This document shows positions 31,955 to 40,955 of a stretch of DNA of 64,000 nt, piece by piece. The notes below the pieces were generated by a model. It did not search any database, had not been told where the DNA came from, and worked only from the letters and a program-made list of their open reading frames with translations. The DNA is taken from NCBI RefSeq assembly GCF_026230175.1, contig NZ_CP104208.1:1674001-1738000 (forward strand), read 5' to 3'. The DNA is from Desulfovibrio mangrovi (GTDB lineage: Bacteria > Desulfobacterota > Desulfovibrionia > Desulfovibrionales > Desulfovibrionaceae). Positions within the stretch are counted from its first letter, which is position 1; each line of letters begins with the position of its first letter. Position numbers and translations under genes: made by a program.

Positions 31955-32114
31955 GCCAAATGAAGCGACTGAATCAATGTCCGCGAAGCGAGGGACCACA
32001 CGGACTTAAATCCTTTGATTGTAATCCTACCTTAGCAGATAGCGTGCCAACTCTCAAAAAGCTGGGAACCCACTCATAACACCATTTCCAACATAACAGC
32101 CCCACTGGACTGGT

Positions 32115-32158
32115 TACGACTTTTCGTATAAAACGATTTTTCGTAACGACTTTTCGTA
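32115..32158. promoter_or_regulatory. Three operator-like palindromes before the sigma-54 regulator gene
   Basis: Three copies of a 14-base dyad occur at 32115-32128 (TACGACTTTTCGTA), 32132-32145 (AACGATTTTTCGTA) and 32145-32158 (AACGACTTTTCGTA). The core is ACGA-N4-TCGT. Their spacing is 17 and 13 bases, and the last copy abuts the AAAGGAG ribosome site of the gene starting at 32173. The repeats are seen directly; that they are a protein-binding operator is inference. I did not find the dyad elsewhere in the window by eye. Confidence 0.65.
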
Positions 32159-32172
32159 AAGGAGCTACCTCC

Positions 32173-33882
32173 ATGTCTGCTGAAACAACACCTATGGCCG
32201 CAACGGGCAACCGCTCTGCCGTCACCTCCAATGATCAGGACCCCCAACTCATCCCCACCCTGCACAGCGTGGATGTGAGTCCTTTTCTCGACCTGATGCT
32301 GGGCATTGCCCGGGAGCGCACCATTGAAGGCATTCTGCGGGTGACCAAACGCACCTATCGCGGGCGCCATGTCATCTTCGGCGGACTCTGGATTGTCGCC
32401 TCCCTGCGCATAACCGGCACGTCAGATCACAGCGCTCCCGGAGCGGACAGAAAGCTCAGGCTCATGGCCTTTTCCGGTGCGGGCAAACCGCGTCCGGCCA
32501 TGTGGCGACACCAGGAAGGCACCTATGACCTTGTCCCCTTTTCCAACCCGCTGCTGGGCCCATGCACCAATGGAGAACCCACCTATGCGGCTTCCGGTGA
32601 ACAGTGGAACCGGCCCGACTGGGCCGTTGAGCATGGTTACCATGCCTATTCCGCCTTCCCCATCATGCACAAGGACGAACTGCTCGGCGTAATGGCGGTA
32701 TTCTATGACCGCCCCATGATAAACGAACTGGCAGACATGCTGCTCATGCACCGCAAGATGCACAAGATATACGCGGACTCGCTGGCCGCCGCACTGGCCA
32801 ATGCTGCAGCCTTTGATGAAATCCAAACCCTGCGCCGAGAACTGGAACTGGAAAACGAACACCTGCGCCGTGCGGTTCGCACCGCCCATGCAGATGACCA
32901 TATCGTGGGCAACGCACCAGCGCTGCACAAAGTCATGGAACAGGTGGAGGTTGTCGCCCCGACGGACGCCACGGTGCTTATTCTGGGTGAATCAGGCACA
33001 GGCAAGGAGCTACTGGCAGAGGCCATACACAAGCGCTCGCATCGTCGGCTGGGGCCACTGGTACGGGTGAACTGCTCTGCCGTTCCCCACGAACTGTTCG
33101 AAAGCGAATTCTTCGGTCACATCAAGGGATCATTCACCGGTGCCGTCCGTGACCGGACCGGACGTTTTCTCATGGCAGACGGCGGCACGCTCTTCCTCGA
33201 CGAAGTAGGAGAAATTCCGCTGGAATTGCAGGGCAAACTGCTGCGAGTGCTGCAGGAAGGAACCTTTGAGCCCATTGGTGATGACCGCCCCCGCAAAGTC
33301 GATGTGCGCATCATCGCGGCAACCAACCGCGACCTTGCTGCGGACGTTGAAGCCGGGCTGTTCAGGCAGGACCTCTATTTCAGGCTCTCGGTATTTCCCA
33401 TCCACAATCCGCCCCTGCGGGAGCGGCTGGATGACATCCCCATGCTCGCGCACCACTTCATCAGCAATGCTGCAAGGCGGCTTGGGGTAACAGAGCCCAA
33501 ACTGCATTACCGGCACATTCAGCAGCTACAGTCTTACGACTGGCCCGGCAACGTGCGCGAACTGCAGAACGAAATCGAGCGTGCCGTGATCATGTCACAC
33601 AACGGCGGACTGGATTTCAACCGGCTTGGCGCACACAGGATCGGCACCCCTTCTCCAGCAGGCACAGCCACTCCGCCCGTTGTTCCCAGCAGCACCCATG
33701 TAGGCCCGCTGTATACGGAAGCGCAAATGGAGGACCTACACCGCGAAAACACCTTCCGCGCACTGGAATCCTGCAACTGGCGTGTGCAGGGAGAAGGAGG
33801 CGCAGCCGAGCTGCTGGGCATAAAGCCGACAACGCTGCAATCACGGATAAAAAAATACGGACTCAAGAAGCCGGTAGCCTAA
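32173..33882 (+). CDS. Sigma-54-dependent transcriptional activator with GAF-like sensor
   Basis: A 569-residue bacterial enhancer-binding protein. Residues 30-215 form a GAF-like sensory domain ([23 protein letters not shown] is typical of its last strands). A short coiled coil (about 218-240) links to the AAA+ domain with Walker A GESGTGKE, the sigma-54 contact loop as GSFTGA (a tolerated A-to-S variant) and Walker [11 protein letters not shown]. The C terminus has a Fis-type helix-turn-helix ([22 protein letters not shown]). The layout resembles NorR and related sensors of small molecules or gases. It is preceded by three palindromes and followed by a flavin reductase-like gene, its likely target. 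Confidence 0.93.
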   Translation: MSAETTPMAATGNRSAVTSNDQDPQLIPTLHSVDVSPFLDLMLGIARERTIEGILRVTKRTYRGRHVIFGGLWIVASLRITGTSDHSAPGADRKLRLMAFSGAGKPRPAMWRHQEGTYDLVPFSNPLLGPCTNGEPTYAASGEQWNRPDWAVEHGYHAYSAFPIMHKDELLGVMAVFYDRPMINELADMLLMHRKMHKIYADSLAAALANAAAFDEIQTLRRELELENEHLRRAVRTAHADDHIVGNAPALHKVMEQVEVVAPTDATVLILGESGTGKELLAEAIHKRSHRRLGPLVRVNCSAVPHELFESEFFGHIKGSFTGAVRDRTGRFLMADGGTLFLDEVGEIPLELQGKLLRVLQEGTFEPIGDDRPRKVDVRIIAATNRDLAADVEAGLFRQDLYFRLSVFPIHNPPLRERLDDIPMLAHHFISNAARRLGVTEPKLHYRHIQQLQSYDWPGNVRELQNEIERAVIMSHNGGLDFNRLGAHRIGTPSPAGTATPPVVPSSTHVGPLYTEAQMEDLHRENTFRALESCNWRVQGEGGAAELLGIKPTTLQSRIKKYGLKKPVA

Positions 33883-34008
33883 GGCCACGCGACCAAAGGG
33901 AATCGACCTCTCCACCTCCCGGCATCTGGACAATGGGCCGCAAACGGATACAATGGCGGAACAGTGCATAAGACGCCGGAACAGCAGAACGACCAGAACG
34001 GAGACGCC

Positions 34009-34749
34009 ATGAGCACAGGCAAAACAGCCAAGGTTCTCAAAACCATCAAGGAAAATGAAACGACCACCACGGTCATCATGGACGTGGAGGATGAGCGTTT
34101 CTCCAGCTTCAGGCCCGGCCAGTTCGCCACTATCCGCATCATGGAAAACGGAGAATGGTCCAAGCCCCACCCCTTCACCATCTCCGGCGCACCGGGTGAC
34201 AAGCTACAGATGACCATCAAGAGAAACGGCCACTTCACCTCGGAACTCATTCCCGCATTGAATGATGCCTCGCAGATACAATGCGCCGGACCTTACGGCA
34301 TATTCTGCAAGGACATTGCCTTGAAGGAAGAAATCGTCATGGTAGCGGGAGGCGTGGGCATAACCCCCTTCCTGTCCGTACTTCGCCATTTCAAAAAGAC
34401 GGGAGCAAAGAATACATGCACGCTGTTCTGGTGCAACAAGACCTTTGCCGACGCCTTTGCCGCTTCCGAACTGGAGGAAATGGCTGAATCGTTGAAGCTT
34501 ACCGTCATCCACGTGCTCAGCCGGGAAACCAACCCGGACATGTACTATGAAGAAGAGCGCCCGCAGATCAAGTTCGAGAAGGGGCATTTTTCGCGGGATA
34601 TGCTTGCACGGCATATCCACTCTACCACGGCCTCCTTCTATCTCTGCGGCCCTTCAGGCATGCAGCAGACCGTTGTGGAAGAGCTGGCAGCCTATGGCAT
34701 TGCCCCGGACACTGTGGAGAAAGAAGCATTCGTCTACAACGGCGCATAG
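34009..34749 (+). CDS. FAD/NAD(P)-binding oxidoreductase, ferredoxin-NADP+ reductase superfamily
   Basis: A 246-residue flavoenzyme. The FAD-binding beta barrel (residues 5-100) has FRPGQFATIRI and the FAD motif HPFTISG, where plant-type reductases read RxYS/T. The NAD(P) half has AGGVGITPFLSVL, the GGxG(I/L)TP pyrophosphate loop, and the C-terminal YLCGPSGMQ. There is no iron-sulfur or membrane domain in the protein itself, so electrons must pass to a separate partner. ATG 34009 has GGAG six bases upstream; the frame open from GTG 33964 lacks one. It follows the sigma-54 regulator by about 125 bases. Confidence 0.87.
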   Translation: MSTGKTAKVLKTIKENETTTTVIMDVEDERFSSFRPGQFATIRIMENGEWSKPHPFTISGAPGDKLQMTIKRNGHFTSELIPALNDASQIQCAGPYGIFCKDIALKEEIVMVAGGVGITPFLSVLRHFKKTGAKNTCTLFWCNKTFADAFAASELEEMAESLKLTVIHVLSRETNPDMYYEEERPQIKFEKGHFSRDMLARHIHSTTASFYLCGPSGMQQTVVEELAAYGIAPDTVEKEAFVYNGA

Positions 34750-34769
34750 CGATAAGACCCAAAACAAAC

Positions 34770-34801
34770 ACACCCCGTTCTCCTGATGGAAAACGGGGTG
34801 T
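34770..34801. terminator. Bidirectional terminator between the oxidoreductase gene and thiE
   Basis: A 10-bp stem (ACACCCCGTT / AACGGGGTGT) with a 12-base loop. On the plus strand it is followed by TTCTATTTCT, on the minus strand by TTTGTTTTGG. It can serve both convergent genes. Confidence 0.8.
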
Positions 34802-34834
34802 TTCTATTTCTGGATCAATACCACCGACTGCCTA

Positions 34835-35464
34835 TCAACCGGCAATGGCCTTTCTGAGTGCCTCAGAGGCGGATCTAGGTGATGGAGTGCCACAGATGGC
34901 AGAAACCACGGCCACACCATCGGCGCCAGCCATGAGCACATCCGCAGCGTTTTCAGCATGAATGCCCCCGATGCCGACAAGCAGATGGTTGGTCACCAAC
35001 CGTATCCTGCGGACGCCATCCAGCCCCCACGGCACGGCTGCATCTTTCTTGGTCGCCGTGGCAAACACCGGACTGATGCCCAGATAGTCCACATCCAGCC
35101 GCTTGGCTTCGTTTACCTGCTCCTGCGTCTCCACGGAAAGCCCGATTATGGCATCCGGCCCCAGCAACGCCCGCGCCTTTTCATAAGGCATATCCGACTG
35201 GCCTATGTGCACGCCGTCGGCACCGGAAGCCAAGGCCACGTCCACCCTGTCGTTAATGAGCAGCGGAATCCGCAACGGAGTCAGAGCCTGCTTGAGGAGC
35301 ACTGCCGTCTCGATGAATCGCCGGGTATCCAGCGTCTTCTCGCGCAACTGCACTACCCGCACACCTCCGGCCACAGCCTGCAGCACGGTCTCTACAACGC
35401 CTGTCTCCCCGCACAGCTCCCTGTCCGTTACCAGATAGAGGGAATAATCAATGCGCTGTCTCAC
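34835..35464 (-). CDS. thiE: Thiamine phosphate synthase ThiE
   Basis: A 209-residue TIM-barrel enzyme joining hydroxymethylpyrimidine pyrophosphate to thiazole phosphate. Motifs: LYLVTDRELC at the first strand, VQLREK, LINDRVDVA, DGVHIGQSDM and GISPVFATATKKD, then GIGGI near the end, all typical ThiE active-site strands. Start: GTG 35464, which overlaps the thiM stop as GTGA, so translation is coupled. The frame extends further upstream within thiM but that part has no ThiE similarity. Length (about 210) is normal. Confidence 0.94.
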   Translation of the reverse strand: MRQRIDYSLYLVTDRELCGETGVVETVLQAVAGGVRVVQLREKTLDTRRFIETAVLLKQALTPLRIPLLINDRVDVALASGADGVHIGQSDMPYEKARALLGPDAIIGLSVETQEQVNEAKRLDVDYLGISPVFATATKKDAAVPWGLDGVRRIRLVTNHLLVGIGGIHAENAADVLMAGADGVAVVSAICGTPSPRSASEALRKAIAG

Positions 35465-36297
35465 TGCTCTGAATCTCCGTAACCAAGTTCGGGACAGTCG
35501 CACTCGCAAACGTCCACCAGAGCCTCAATATCCTCCATGGTCATTGCATACAGGGCATCATAAAAATGCATCTGGAAACTGCCCGGTCCTGCCGCTTTAC
35601 GACCAGCCATACCACCGGCAGCGGCCATAACAGCCAACGCACTCACGGCGCCCTCGAAGGGAGATTCAGAAACGGCCACGTAAGCGCCGATCAATGCAGT
35701 TGCTGTGCAGCCCATGCCGGTGACTCTCGCCATAAGCGGGCTACCGCCCTTGATGCGGTAAGCGCAGGTACCCTTGATCACGATGTCTTCTTCACCGGTC
35801 ACCGCCACAACGCAATCATACTGGCGTGAAAGTTCGACGGCTGCTTCATGGGCATCCGATGACTGCAGTATGGAATCCACTCCCTTGGTCATCCCACCTG
35901 CTCCGTGAAGAGCCATGATCTCGGAACCGTTTCCACGAACGACTGCGGGTTTGGCAGCATGCAACAGGCGCATAGCCGTATCCGTGCGCAGGTTGGAGGC
36001 CCCAGCTCCCACAGGGTCAAGCACGACAGGAATATGCCGCTTACTTGCGTACTGACCGGCCTGAAGCATGCTCTGGATCCAGGGGGCACTCAACGTTCCG
36101 ATGTTCAACACCAGAGAACCGGCAATTCCCACAAGCTGCTCCATTTCTTCAGGAGCGTGCGCCATTATGGGCGAGGCGCCGGCACTGAGCAGGGCGTTGG
36201 CCGTGGTGTTCATCACAACGTAGTTGGTAATGTTGTGCACGAGAGGCCGCTGCTTTCTGACCTTGCACACCTGCTGCCATATTGTCTTGAAATCCAT
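35461..36297 (-). CDS. thiM: Hydroxyethylthiazole kinase ThiM
   Basis: A 278-residue ribokinase-like kinase that phosphorylates the salvaged thiazole moiety for ThiE, next in the operon. RPLVHNITNYVVMN is the N-terminal signature, VLDPVGAGAS the substrate/Mg2+ strand and GMGCTATALIGA the conserved Gly/Cys anion-hole helix. ATG 36297 has GGTGGG upstream; the frame open to 36450 includes leader sequence. A TATTAT box lies about 25 bases upstream of the start on the minus strand but with a poor -35. I found no TPP riboswitch motif in its leader. Confidence 0.95.
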   Translation of the reverse strand: MDFKTIWQQVCKVRKQRPLVHNITNYVVMNTTANALLSAGASPIMAHAPEEMEQLVGIAGSLVLNIGTLSAPWIQSMLQAGQYASKRHIPVVLDPVGAGASNLRTDTAMRLLHAAKPAVVRGNGSEIMALHGAGGMTKGVDSILQSSDAHEAAVELSRQYDCVVAVTGEEDIVIKGTCAYRIKGGSPLMARVTGMGCTATALIGAYVAVSESPFEGAVSALAVMAAAGGMAGRKAAGPGSFQMHFYDALYAMTMEDIEALVDVCECDCPELGYGDSEQ

Positions 36298-36429
36298 ATC
36301 CCACCTTGAAAACGTAGCTTGGTATAATAACGAAAATACCCCATTTGTGATGTGGAGTCGATACGAAACAAACCGCTTGCAGGTTAATCCGCCCTTTCCT
36401 GCCGCCACATCCTTCTTCAAGACATAAAA

Positions 36430-36460
36430 AAGCTCCGGCATGCCCTGCACGCCGGAGCTT
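36430..36460 (-). terminator. Rho-independent terminator of the aminotransferase gene at 36483
   Basis: A 10-bp stem (AAGCTCCGGC / GCCGGAGCTT) with an 11-base loop, followed on the minus strand by a T7 run (complement of 36425-36431). It separates this gene from thiM, which therefore needs its own promoter between 36298 and 36429. Confidence 0.92.
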
Positions 36461-36482
36461 CACTCTGTATCCTGTCACTCCC

Positions 36483-37652
36483 CTAAGCCAGACAATCCCG
36501 CAGGCATTTACCGAGACGGGCAATGCCTTCTTCAATCCTGTCGGGACTCGCATTGGAGAAGTTCAGTCGGAATGTGTTGTCCGTACCGTCCACATAGAAA
36601 GGCTTGCCCGGCACAAAGGCCACATTATGCTTGATGGCCTCCTGAAACACGCTTTCCGCGGAAACAGTTTCGGGCAACGTGCACCAGAGGAACATGCCGC
36701 CTTCAGGCTCAGTGGTGGCCACCTCTTCAGGAAAATGTTCCCGGATAGCCGCAACCATGATGTCACGATGCGTCTTGTAACGCTCTCTGATGGATGCAAT
36801 ATGGGCGTCCACATCGTTGTCTGCCAGATAGCGGTATAAAATGGACTGTGTCAGGCTTGCGGTATGCAGGTCGGAGGCCTGCTTGGCCCTGACCAGGCTG
36901 TCCATGAGTCCGTCCGGTGCGTAAATCCAGCCAAGTCGCATACCGGGAGCCACCATCTTGGAGAAGGAGCCAAGGAGAATGGAAGGCGACTGCATATAGC
37001 AACGCACAGGGGGAACATCTTCCCCAAGAAAGCGAAGCTCGCCGTAGGGATTATCCTCAATCAGCACACAGTCATAACGGGCCATGAGCTCTGCAACCGC
37101 CTTGCGAGTCTCCTTGTCATAGGAAATACCCGAAGGATTCTGGAAGCTGGGAACGGCATAGAAATACCGTGCGCCGGTCCGCTTCAGAACGGACTCCAGC
37201 ATATCCACATCCACCCCCGTAGAAACCAGGTCAACCGGTTTGAAATCTGCTCCATACATGGAGAAGCACTGAATGGCCCCGAGATAGCCGGGTCGCTCTA
37301 TGACAATGGCATCCCCGCGATTGAGCAATGCCCTGCCCGCCATATCCAGCGCCTGCTGAGAACCGGTAGTGATAAGGATGTCATCTGGCGCGACGGTCAG
37401 CCCTTGGCGGGCATAGCGGTCTGCAATCCACTTCCGCAAGGGCGCGTACCCTTCCGTTGTGGAGTACTGCAGGGCAGAGGCCCCTTCTTCCGCAAACACT
37501 CTCGCTGCAGCGGCAGCCACCCTTTCAGCCGGAAAGGAGTCCGGATGAGGTAGACCGCCCGCAAAGGAAATAATCTCGGGTCGTGCAGTGACCTTGAGGA
37601 TTTCCCGAATATACGATCTGTGGACGCCCTGCATCCGATCTGCGGTCTTCAT
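36483..37652 (-). CDS. PLP-dependent aminotransferase (2-aminoadipate/MocR-type class I)
   Basis: A 389-residue fold-type I aminotransferase resembling LysN/2-aminoadipate aminotransferase and the catalytic half of MocR regulators, but with no DNA-binding domain. ISFAGGLPHPDSFP is the N-terminal family signature, TTGSQQALDM contacts the phosphate, PSFQNPSG the ring, and LGSFSKMVAPGMRLGW carries the PLP lysine. The C-terminal RLNFSN Arg binds the substrate carboxylate. GGAG lies upstream of ATG 37652. Likely a broad-range aromatic, branched or adipate aminotransferase; the true substrate is not readable. Confidence 0.92.
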   Translation of the reverse strand: MKTADRMQGVHRSYIREILKVTARPEIISFAGGLPHPDSFPAERVAAAAARVFAEEGASALQYSTTEGYAPLRKWIADRYARQGLTVAPDDILITTGSQQALDMAGRALLNRGDAIVIERPGYLGAIQCFSMYGADFKPVDLVSTGVDVDMLESVLKRTGARYFYAVPSFQNPSGISYDKETRKAVAELMARYDCVLIEDNPYGELRFLGEDVPPVRCYMQSPSILLGSFSKMVAPGMRLGWIYAPDGLMDSLVRAKQASDLHTASLTQSILYRYLADNDVDAHIASIRERYKTHRDIMVAAIREHFPEEVATTEPEGGMFLWCTLPETVSAESVFQEAIKHNVAFVPGKPFYVDGTDNTFRLNFSNASPDRIEEGIARLGKCLRDCLA

Positions 37653-37738
37653 AATGACTCCTTATGCTCTCACATCGAAATAATAAGTTATGACGCAATG
37701 CAAAACAAATGAGCACTCACTCTAAACGCCGTCAAAAA

Positions 37739-37752
37739 AAGGCCTACGCCTT
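37739..37752 (-). terminator. Short terminator overlapping the lpxI stop codon
   Basis: A 5-bp stem (AAGGC / GCCTT), 4-base loop containing part of the TAG stop, then T7 on the minus strand (complement of 37734-37740). The stem is short, so confidence is moderate. Confidence 0.55.
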
Positions 37753-38568
37753 CCCGAACTCCTCATCAAGCCCAATAATGCTCAGGTTATGGGCATCGGC
37801 AAGCTTCAAGGCCTCTTCCCTGTCAAAAAACAAAGTTTTTCCGGCATGATAGGCAAGACAGGAATAACCTCCATCCACCAGAGTACGGATAGTTGCAGTT
37901 CCAAGAGCAGGCAGGTCAATGCGCTCATCCTGCCCCGGCTTGACGATCTTGATGGCCACGCAGCCAGCGCCCCCAAGCTCCGCTCCACGGCGCAACAGGG
38001 CATCCGTGCCTTCCAGCCCTTCCACGGCAACGACCATGCCCCGCTTCACCACAATGCACTGGCCTATGTCCATGGCGCCTATGGCTTGGGCGATAGGCCA
38101 GCCATACCGCAAATCGTCCCACTCTTCGCTTCCGGGTTGCCGACGGGTCTGAACGCCTGCAGCCCCCCGGAGGTCGGGCACCAATTCCGCCGCCTGCACG
38201 ATGCGCAGCCCCTCTGACTCCAGCTCGTCCATCACGGCTCGCAGCAATACGTCATCCCCTTTGGACCGCAGCTTGAAAAGCACCTTTGCGGCACGAAAAT
38301 CAGGACGCAGGTCAAGCGCCTTGGGCTTGCTGATGGCCCCGGCAAAACACAGGCGGCGCACCCCGCGTTCCTTGAAATATTCAATAAGCTTATTCAGTGC
38401 GCCAAGGTGCAGCATGGCAAAGGAATCGGCCTCACGCTCCAGCAGCGGATCCGTGTGACCGTGAAACCCGCACATGACCACGTCGAGTCCTGCCGCGCGT
38501 GCACCGCGGGCAACCAATGCAGGAAACTGTCCTTTTCCGGCCACAATACCGATAGCTTCTTTCGTCAT
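37744..38568 (-). CDS. lpxI: UDP-2,3-diacylglucosamine pyrophosphatase LpxI (DUF1009)
   Basis: A 274-residue enzyme that hydrolyses UDP-2,3-diacylglucosamine to lipid X, the fourth step of lipid A synthesis; it replaces LpxH in organisms lacking that enzyme. The N-terminal IGIVAGKGQFPALVA and central RLCFAGAISKP are typical. The C-terminal DUF1009 catalytic part includes VVKRGMVVAVEGLEGTDALL and GGAGCVAIKIVKPGQDERIDLPALG, whose Asp residues are essential in known LpxI. ATG 38568 has GGAGCAG upstream. It follows lpxA by about 100 bases, with a hairpin between. Confidence 0.95.
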   Translation of the reverse strand: MTKEAIGIVAGKGQFPALVARGARAAGLDVVMCGFHGHTDPLLEREADSFAMLHLGALNKLIEYFKERGVRRLCFAGAISKPKALDLRPDFRAAKVLFKLRSKGDDVLLRAVMDELESEGLRIVQAAELVPDLRGAAGVQTRRQPGSEEWDDLRYGWPIAQAIGAMDIGQCIVVKRGMVVAVEGLEGTDALLRRGAELGGAGCVAIKIVKPGQDERIDLPALGTATIRTLVDGGYSCLAYHAGKTLFFDREEALKLADAHNLSIIGLDEEFGKA

Positions 38569-38603
38569 GCCATCTGCTCCAAAAAACGGGCTGAATATTG
38601 AAA

Positions 38604-38635
38604 AACGGGAAGGAAGACCGCGCTTCCTCCCCGTT
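38604..38635 (-). terminator. Hairpin between lpxA and lpxI (possible attenuating terminator)
   Basis: Two stacked 6-bp stems, AACGGG/CCCGTT and AGGAAG/CTTCCT, separated by one mismatch, with a 6-base loop. On the minus strand it is followed by TTTTTCAATATT. It may partly end the outer-membrane operon before lpxI or tune lpxI expression. Confidence 0.6.
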
Positions 38636-38664
38636 AAACACAAGGTATAATGCGGCCTGCCCAC

Positions 38665-39450
38665 CTAGTCTGCGGGTAGAATGCCTCGCTCGCTGCTGCG
38701 AATGAACTCGACGAAACCGAGAATCTCGGGGAACGTGCCGAATTCGTACTCAAGCTGCTCCAGAGCTTCCTTGCGGGGCGTGTCGGAGTGCCAAATGAGT
38801 CGGAACGCACCCTTGAGGGCTGCGATCAGCTCACGGGAGGCCTGCAGACGACGAAGTCCCACAAGGTTGGGGCCATGCACACCAGCGCGGTTGCCCACTG
38901 CCAGCATGTAGGGAGGCAGATCCTGACTGATGCCGCTCATTCCGCCCACAAAGGCGTAGGCGCCGATGCGGACAAACTGATGCACGGCGGAAAGGCCTGC
39001 AAGGATGGCACGATCCTGCACGGAGACGTGACCGGCGAGAGTTGCACCGTTGGACATGACGATCTCATTACCCAAATGGCAATCGTGGGCCACGTGAGTG
39101 TAAGCCATGAACAGGTTACCGTTGCCGATCTTGGTCAGCCCGCCACCGCCCTGGGTTCCACGATGCAGGGTTGCAAACTCGCGCACGTTGTTATTGTCGC
39201 CCATCTCAAGCCAGCTCTCTTCACCTGCATACTTGAGGTCTTGCGGCTCTCCGCCGACCAAGGCGTAGGAATGGATATGGTTTCCAGCTCCCATGCGGGT
39301 GTACTGCTTTACCGAAGCAAAGGCATCAATACGGCAACCGTCGCCGATGATAACATCATCTTCAATGACGGCGCAGGGACCGATAATGACATCGTCACCG
39401 ATCTCGGCCTTGGGCGATATGAATGCAGACGGATGAATCTGGCTTGCCAT
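38665..39450 (-). CDS. lpxA: UDP-N-acetylglucosamine acyltransferase LpxA
   Basis: A 261-residue left-handed beta-helix acyltransferase putting the first 3-hydroxyacyl chain on UDP-GlcNAc. Hexapeptide repeats start at about residue 5 (IHPSAFISPKAEIGDDVIIGP). The catalytic His lies in TRMGAGNHIHSYALVGG..QDLKY / AYTHVAHDCHLGNEIVMSNG; SGISQDLPPYMLAVGNRAGVHGPNLVGLRR is the acyl-ruler region. A helical C-terminal domain closes the protein. It starts one base after the fabZ stop region (39452), showing tight coupling. Confidence 0.97.
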   Translation of the reverse strand: MASQIHPSAFISPKAEIGDDVIIGPCAVIEDDVIIGDGCRIDAFASVKQYTRMGAGNHIHSYALVGGEPQDLKYAGEESWLEMGDNNNVREFATLHRGTQGGGGLTKIGNGNLFMAYTHVAHDCHLGNEIVMSNGATLAGHVSVQDRAILAGLSAVHQFVRIGAYAFVGGMSGISQDLPPYMLAVGNRAGVHGPNLVGLRRLQASRELIAALKGAFRLIWHSDTPRKEALEQLEYEFGTFPEILGFVEFIRSSERGILPAD

Positions 39451-39451
39451 G

Positions 39452-39916
39452 CTACATATCCTCTTTATTCATGATGGCGGCGGTCATCTCCGCCTCTGCG
39501 GCCAGCTTGCCGTCAACATACGCCTTGCCTTCCATCTTCCACAGCTTGAGCTTCTGACGGATGAGCGAACAGCGCAGTTCCAACTTATCGCCGGGATATA
39601 CGGGCTTACGGAAACGCACCTTCTCCATGCCGGTAAACAGGAATAGCTTGTCCTCAATGGTGGTGTCGGTGCTCTTGATGACCAGAAGGCCACCGGCCTG
39701 CGCCAGAGCTTCCATGATGAGCACGCCGGGCATTACTGGAATGCCGGGGAAATGTCCCTGAAAGAATGGCTCGTTGAAGGTGACGTTCTTATACGCCACG
39801 ATGCTTTCGTTGGGTACATACTCCACCACACGGTCTACCAGCAAAAACGGGTAACGGTGCGGGAGCAGCCCAAGGATCTTTCGGATATCAAAAGAATTAG
39901 GGTTCTCTTGGGTCAT
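39452..39916 (-). CDS. fabZ: 3-hydroxyacyl-[ACP] dehydratase FabZ
   Basis: A 154-residue hot-dog fold dehydratase of fatty-acid synthesis. IRKILGLLPHRYPFLLVDRV is the FabZ signature with the catalytic His; EPFFQGHFPGIPVMPGVLIMEALAQAGG holds the catalytic Glu. It consumes the same 3-hydroxyacyl-ACP used by LpxA and LpxD, which explains its place between them. Five bases separate it from lpxD and one from lpxA. Confidence 0.97.
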   Translation of the reverse strand: MTQENPNSFDIRKILGLLPHRYPFLLVDRVVEYVPNESIVAYKNVTFNEPFFQGHFPGIPVMPGVLIMEALAQAGGLLVIKSTDTTIEDKLFLFTGMEKVRFRKPVYPGDKLELRCSLIRQKLKLWKMEGKAYVDGKLAAEAEMTAAIMNKEDM

Positions 39917-39921
39917 GATAA

Positions 39922-40950
39922 TTACTTCTCCGCTTCATTCTTGAGTGCAGCGAGTTCCTTCTCAAGGCGTTGCAGACGCTTGTACATATCGGGCAGCTTG
40001 GGCATTACGGTCAGCGTACGGATATACGTACCCTTATCCACGGCAGGCTGGCCACCCACGGTCTGGCCGGCAGGAATTCCCTTGGCCACACCGGACTTGG
40101 GCCCGATGGTCACACCGTCGCCAATGCTCAGATGCCCTGCGACGCCGACCTGTCCGGCCATGGTCACCCTGTTTCCAACCTTGGTTGAACCGGAAATGCC
40201 AACCTGCGAGACGATGAGACACTGGTCTCCCATCTGCACATTGTGTCCTATCTGCACCAAATTGTCGATCTTTGTGGAATCGCCGACGGATGTCGTGCCC
40301 AGTACTGCGCGGTCAATGGTGGTATTGGCACCAATTTCCACATCACTGCCTATGGTCACGGTTCCGATCTGTGGAATCTTCTGAATGCCGTAGGGGGTCG
40401 GCGCAAACCCGAAGCCATCGGCCCCGAGCACCACACCGGCGTGCACGATGCAATCATCTCCAAGAACGGTTCCTGCCATCAACACAACATTGGGATACAG
40501 AATACAGCCAGTCCCCACCCGGCAATCTTCCCCGATGTAACAACCGGGGAACACCACCGTATCGGCCCCCACTTCGGCCCACGGTCCGATGAAGGCAAAC
40601 GGATATACCGTGCACCCATCCGCAACCTGAGCTTCCGGATCGATGTATGCCATGGCATGAATCCCCTTCATGCCGCCTTGCGGCTTGGCAAACAGCGAAA
40701 CGCAACGACCGAAATCAAGATACGGATTCTCGCTGATGAGCGCCCTCTTCACCTCTCCGGCGAATTCGGCACTGCAAATTACTGCTCCTGCAGCTGTGGT
40801 CCCGAGCTGCGGAACATATTTGGGATTCGCAAGAAAACTGATGTCAGCCGGACCTGCATCCTCAAGGGTGCTGACACTGGAAACTTCCATGTCCTCACCA
40901 CGCAGCTCAAGCCCCAACTCGCTTGCGATATCGGAAAGCATGCGTCCCAT
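39922..40950 (-). CDS. lpxD: UDP-3-O-acylglucosamine N-acyltransferase LpxD
   Basis: A 342-residue enzyme adding the N-linked acyl chain to the lipid A precursor. N-terminal uridine-binding domain (residues 1-100, with [15 protein letters not shown]), then hexapeptide-repeat beta-helix (about 105-310). The catalytic His is in [19 protein letters not shown] / [11 protein letters not shown]-terminal helix ([10 protein letters not shown]) matches the ACP-binding helix. Spaced 5 bases from both skp and fabZ. Confidence 0.97.
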   Translation of the reverse strand: MGRMLSDIASELGLELRGEDMEVSSVSTLEDAGPADISFLANPKYVPQLGTTAAGAVICSAEFAGEVKRALISENPYLDFGRCVSLFAKPQGGMKGIHAMAYIDPEAQVADGCTVYPFAFIGPWAEVGADTVVFPGCYIGEDCRVGTGCILYPNVVLMAGTVLGDDCIVHAGVVLGADGFGFAPTPYGIQKIPQIGTVTIGSDVEIGANTTIDRAVLGTTSVGDSTKIDNLVQIGHNVQMGDQCLIVSQVGISGSTKVGNRVTMAGQVGVAGHLSIGDGVTIGPKSGVAKGIPAGQTVGGQPAVDKGTYIRTLTVMPKLPDMYKRLQRLEKELAALKNEAEK

Positions 40951-40955
40951 GCTTA

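Noticed and set aside
36298-36429. TPP riboswitch upstream of thiM
   Set aside because: The conserved CTGAGA and ACCTGATCTGG segments are absent on the minus strand.
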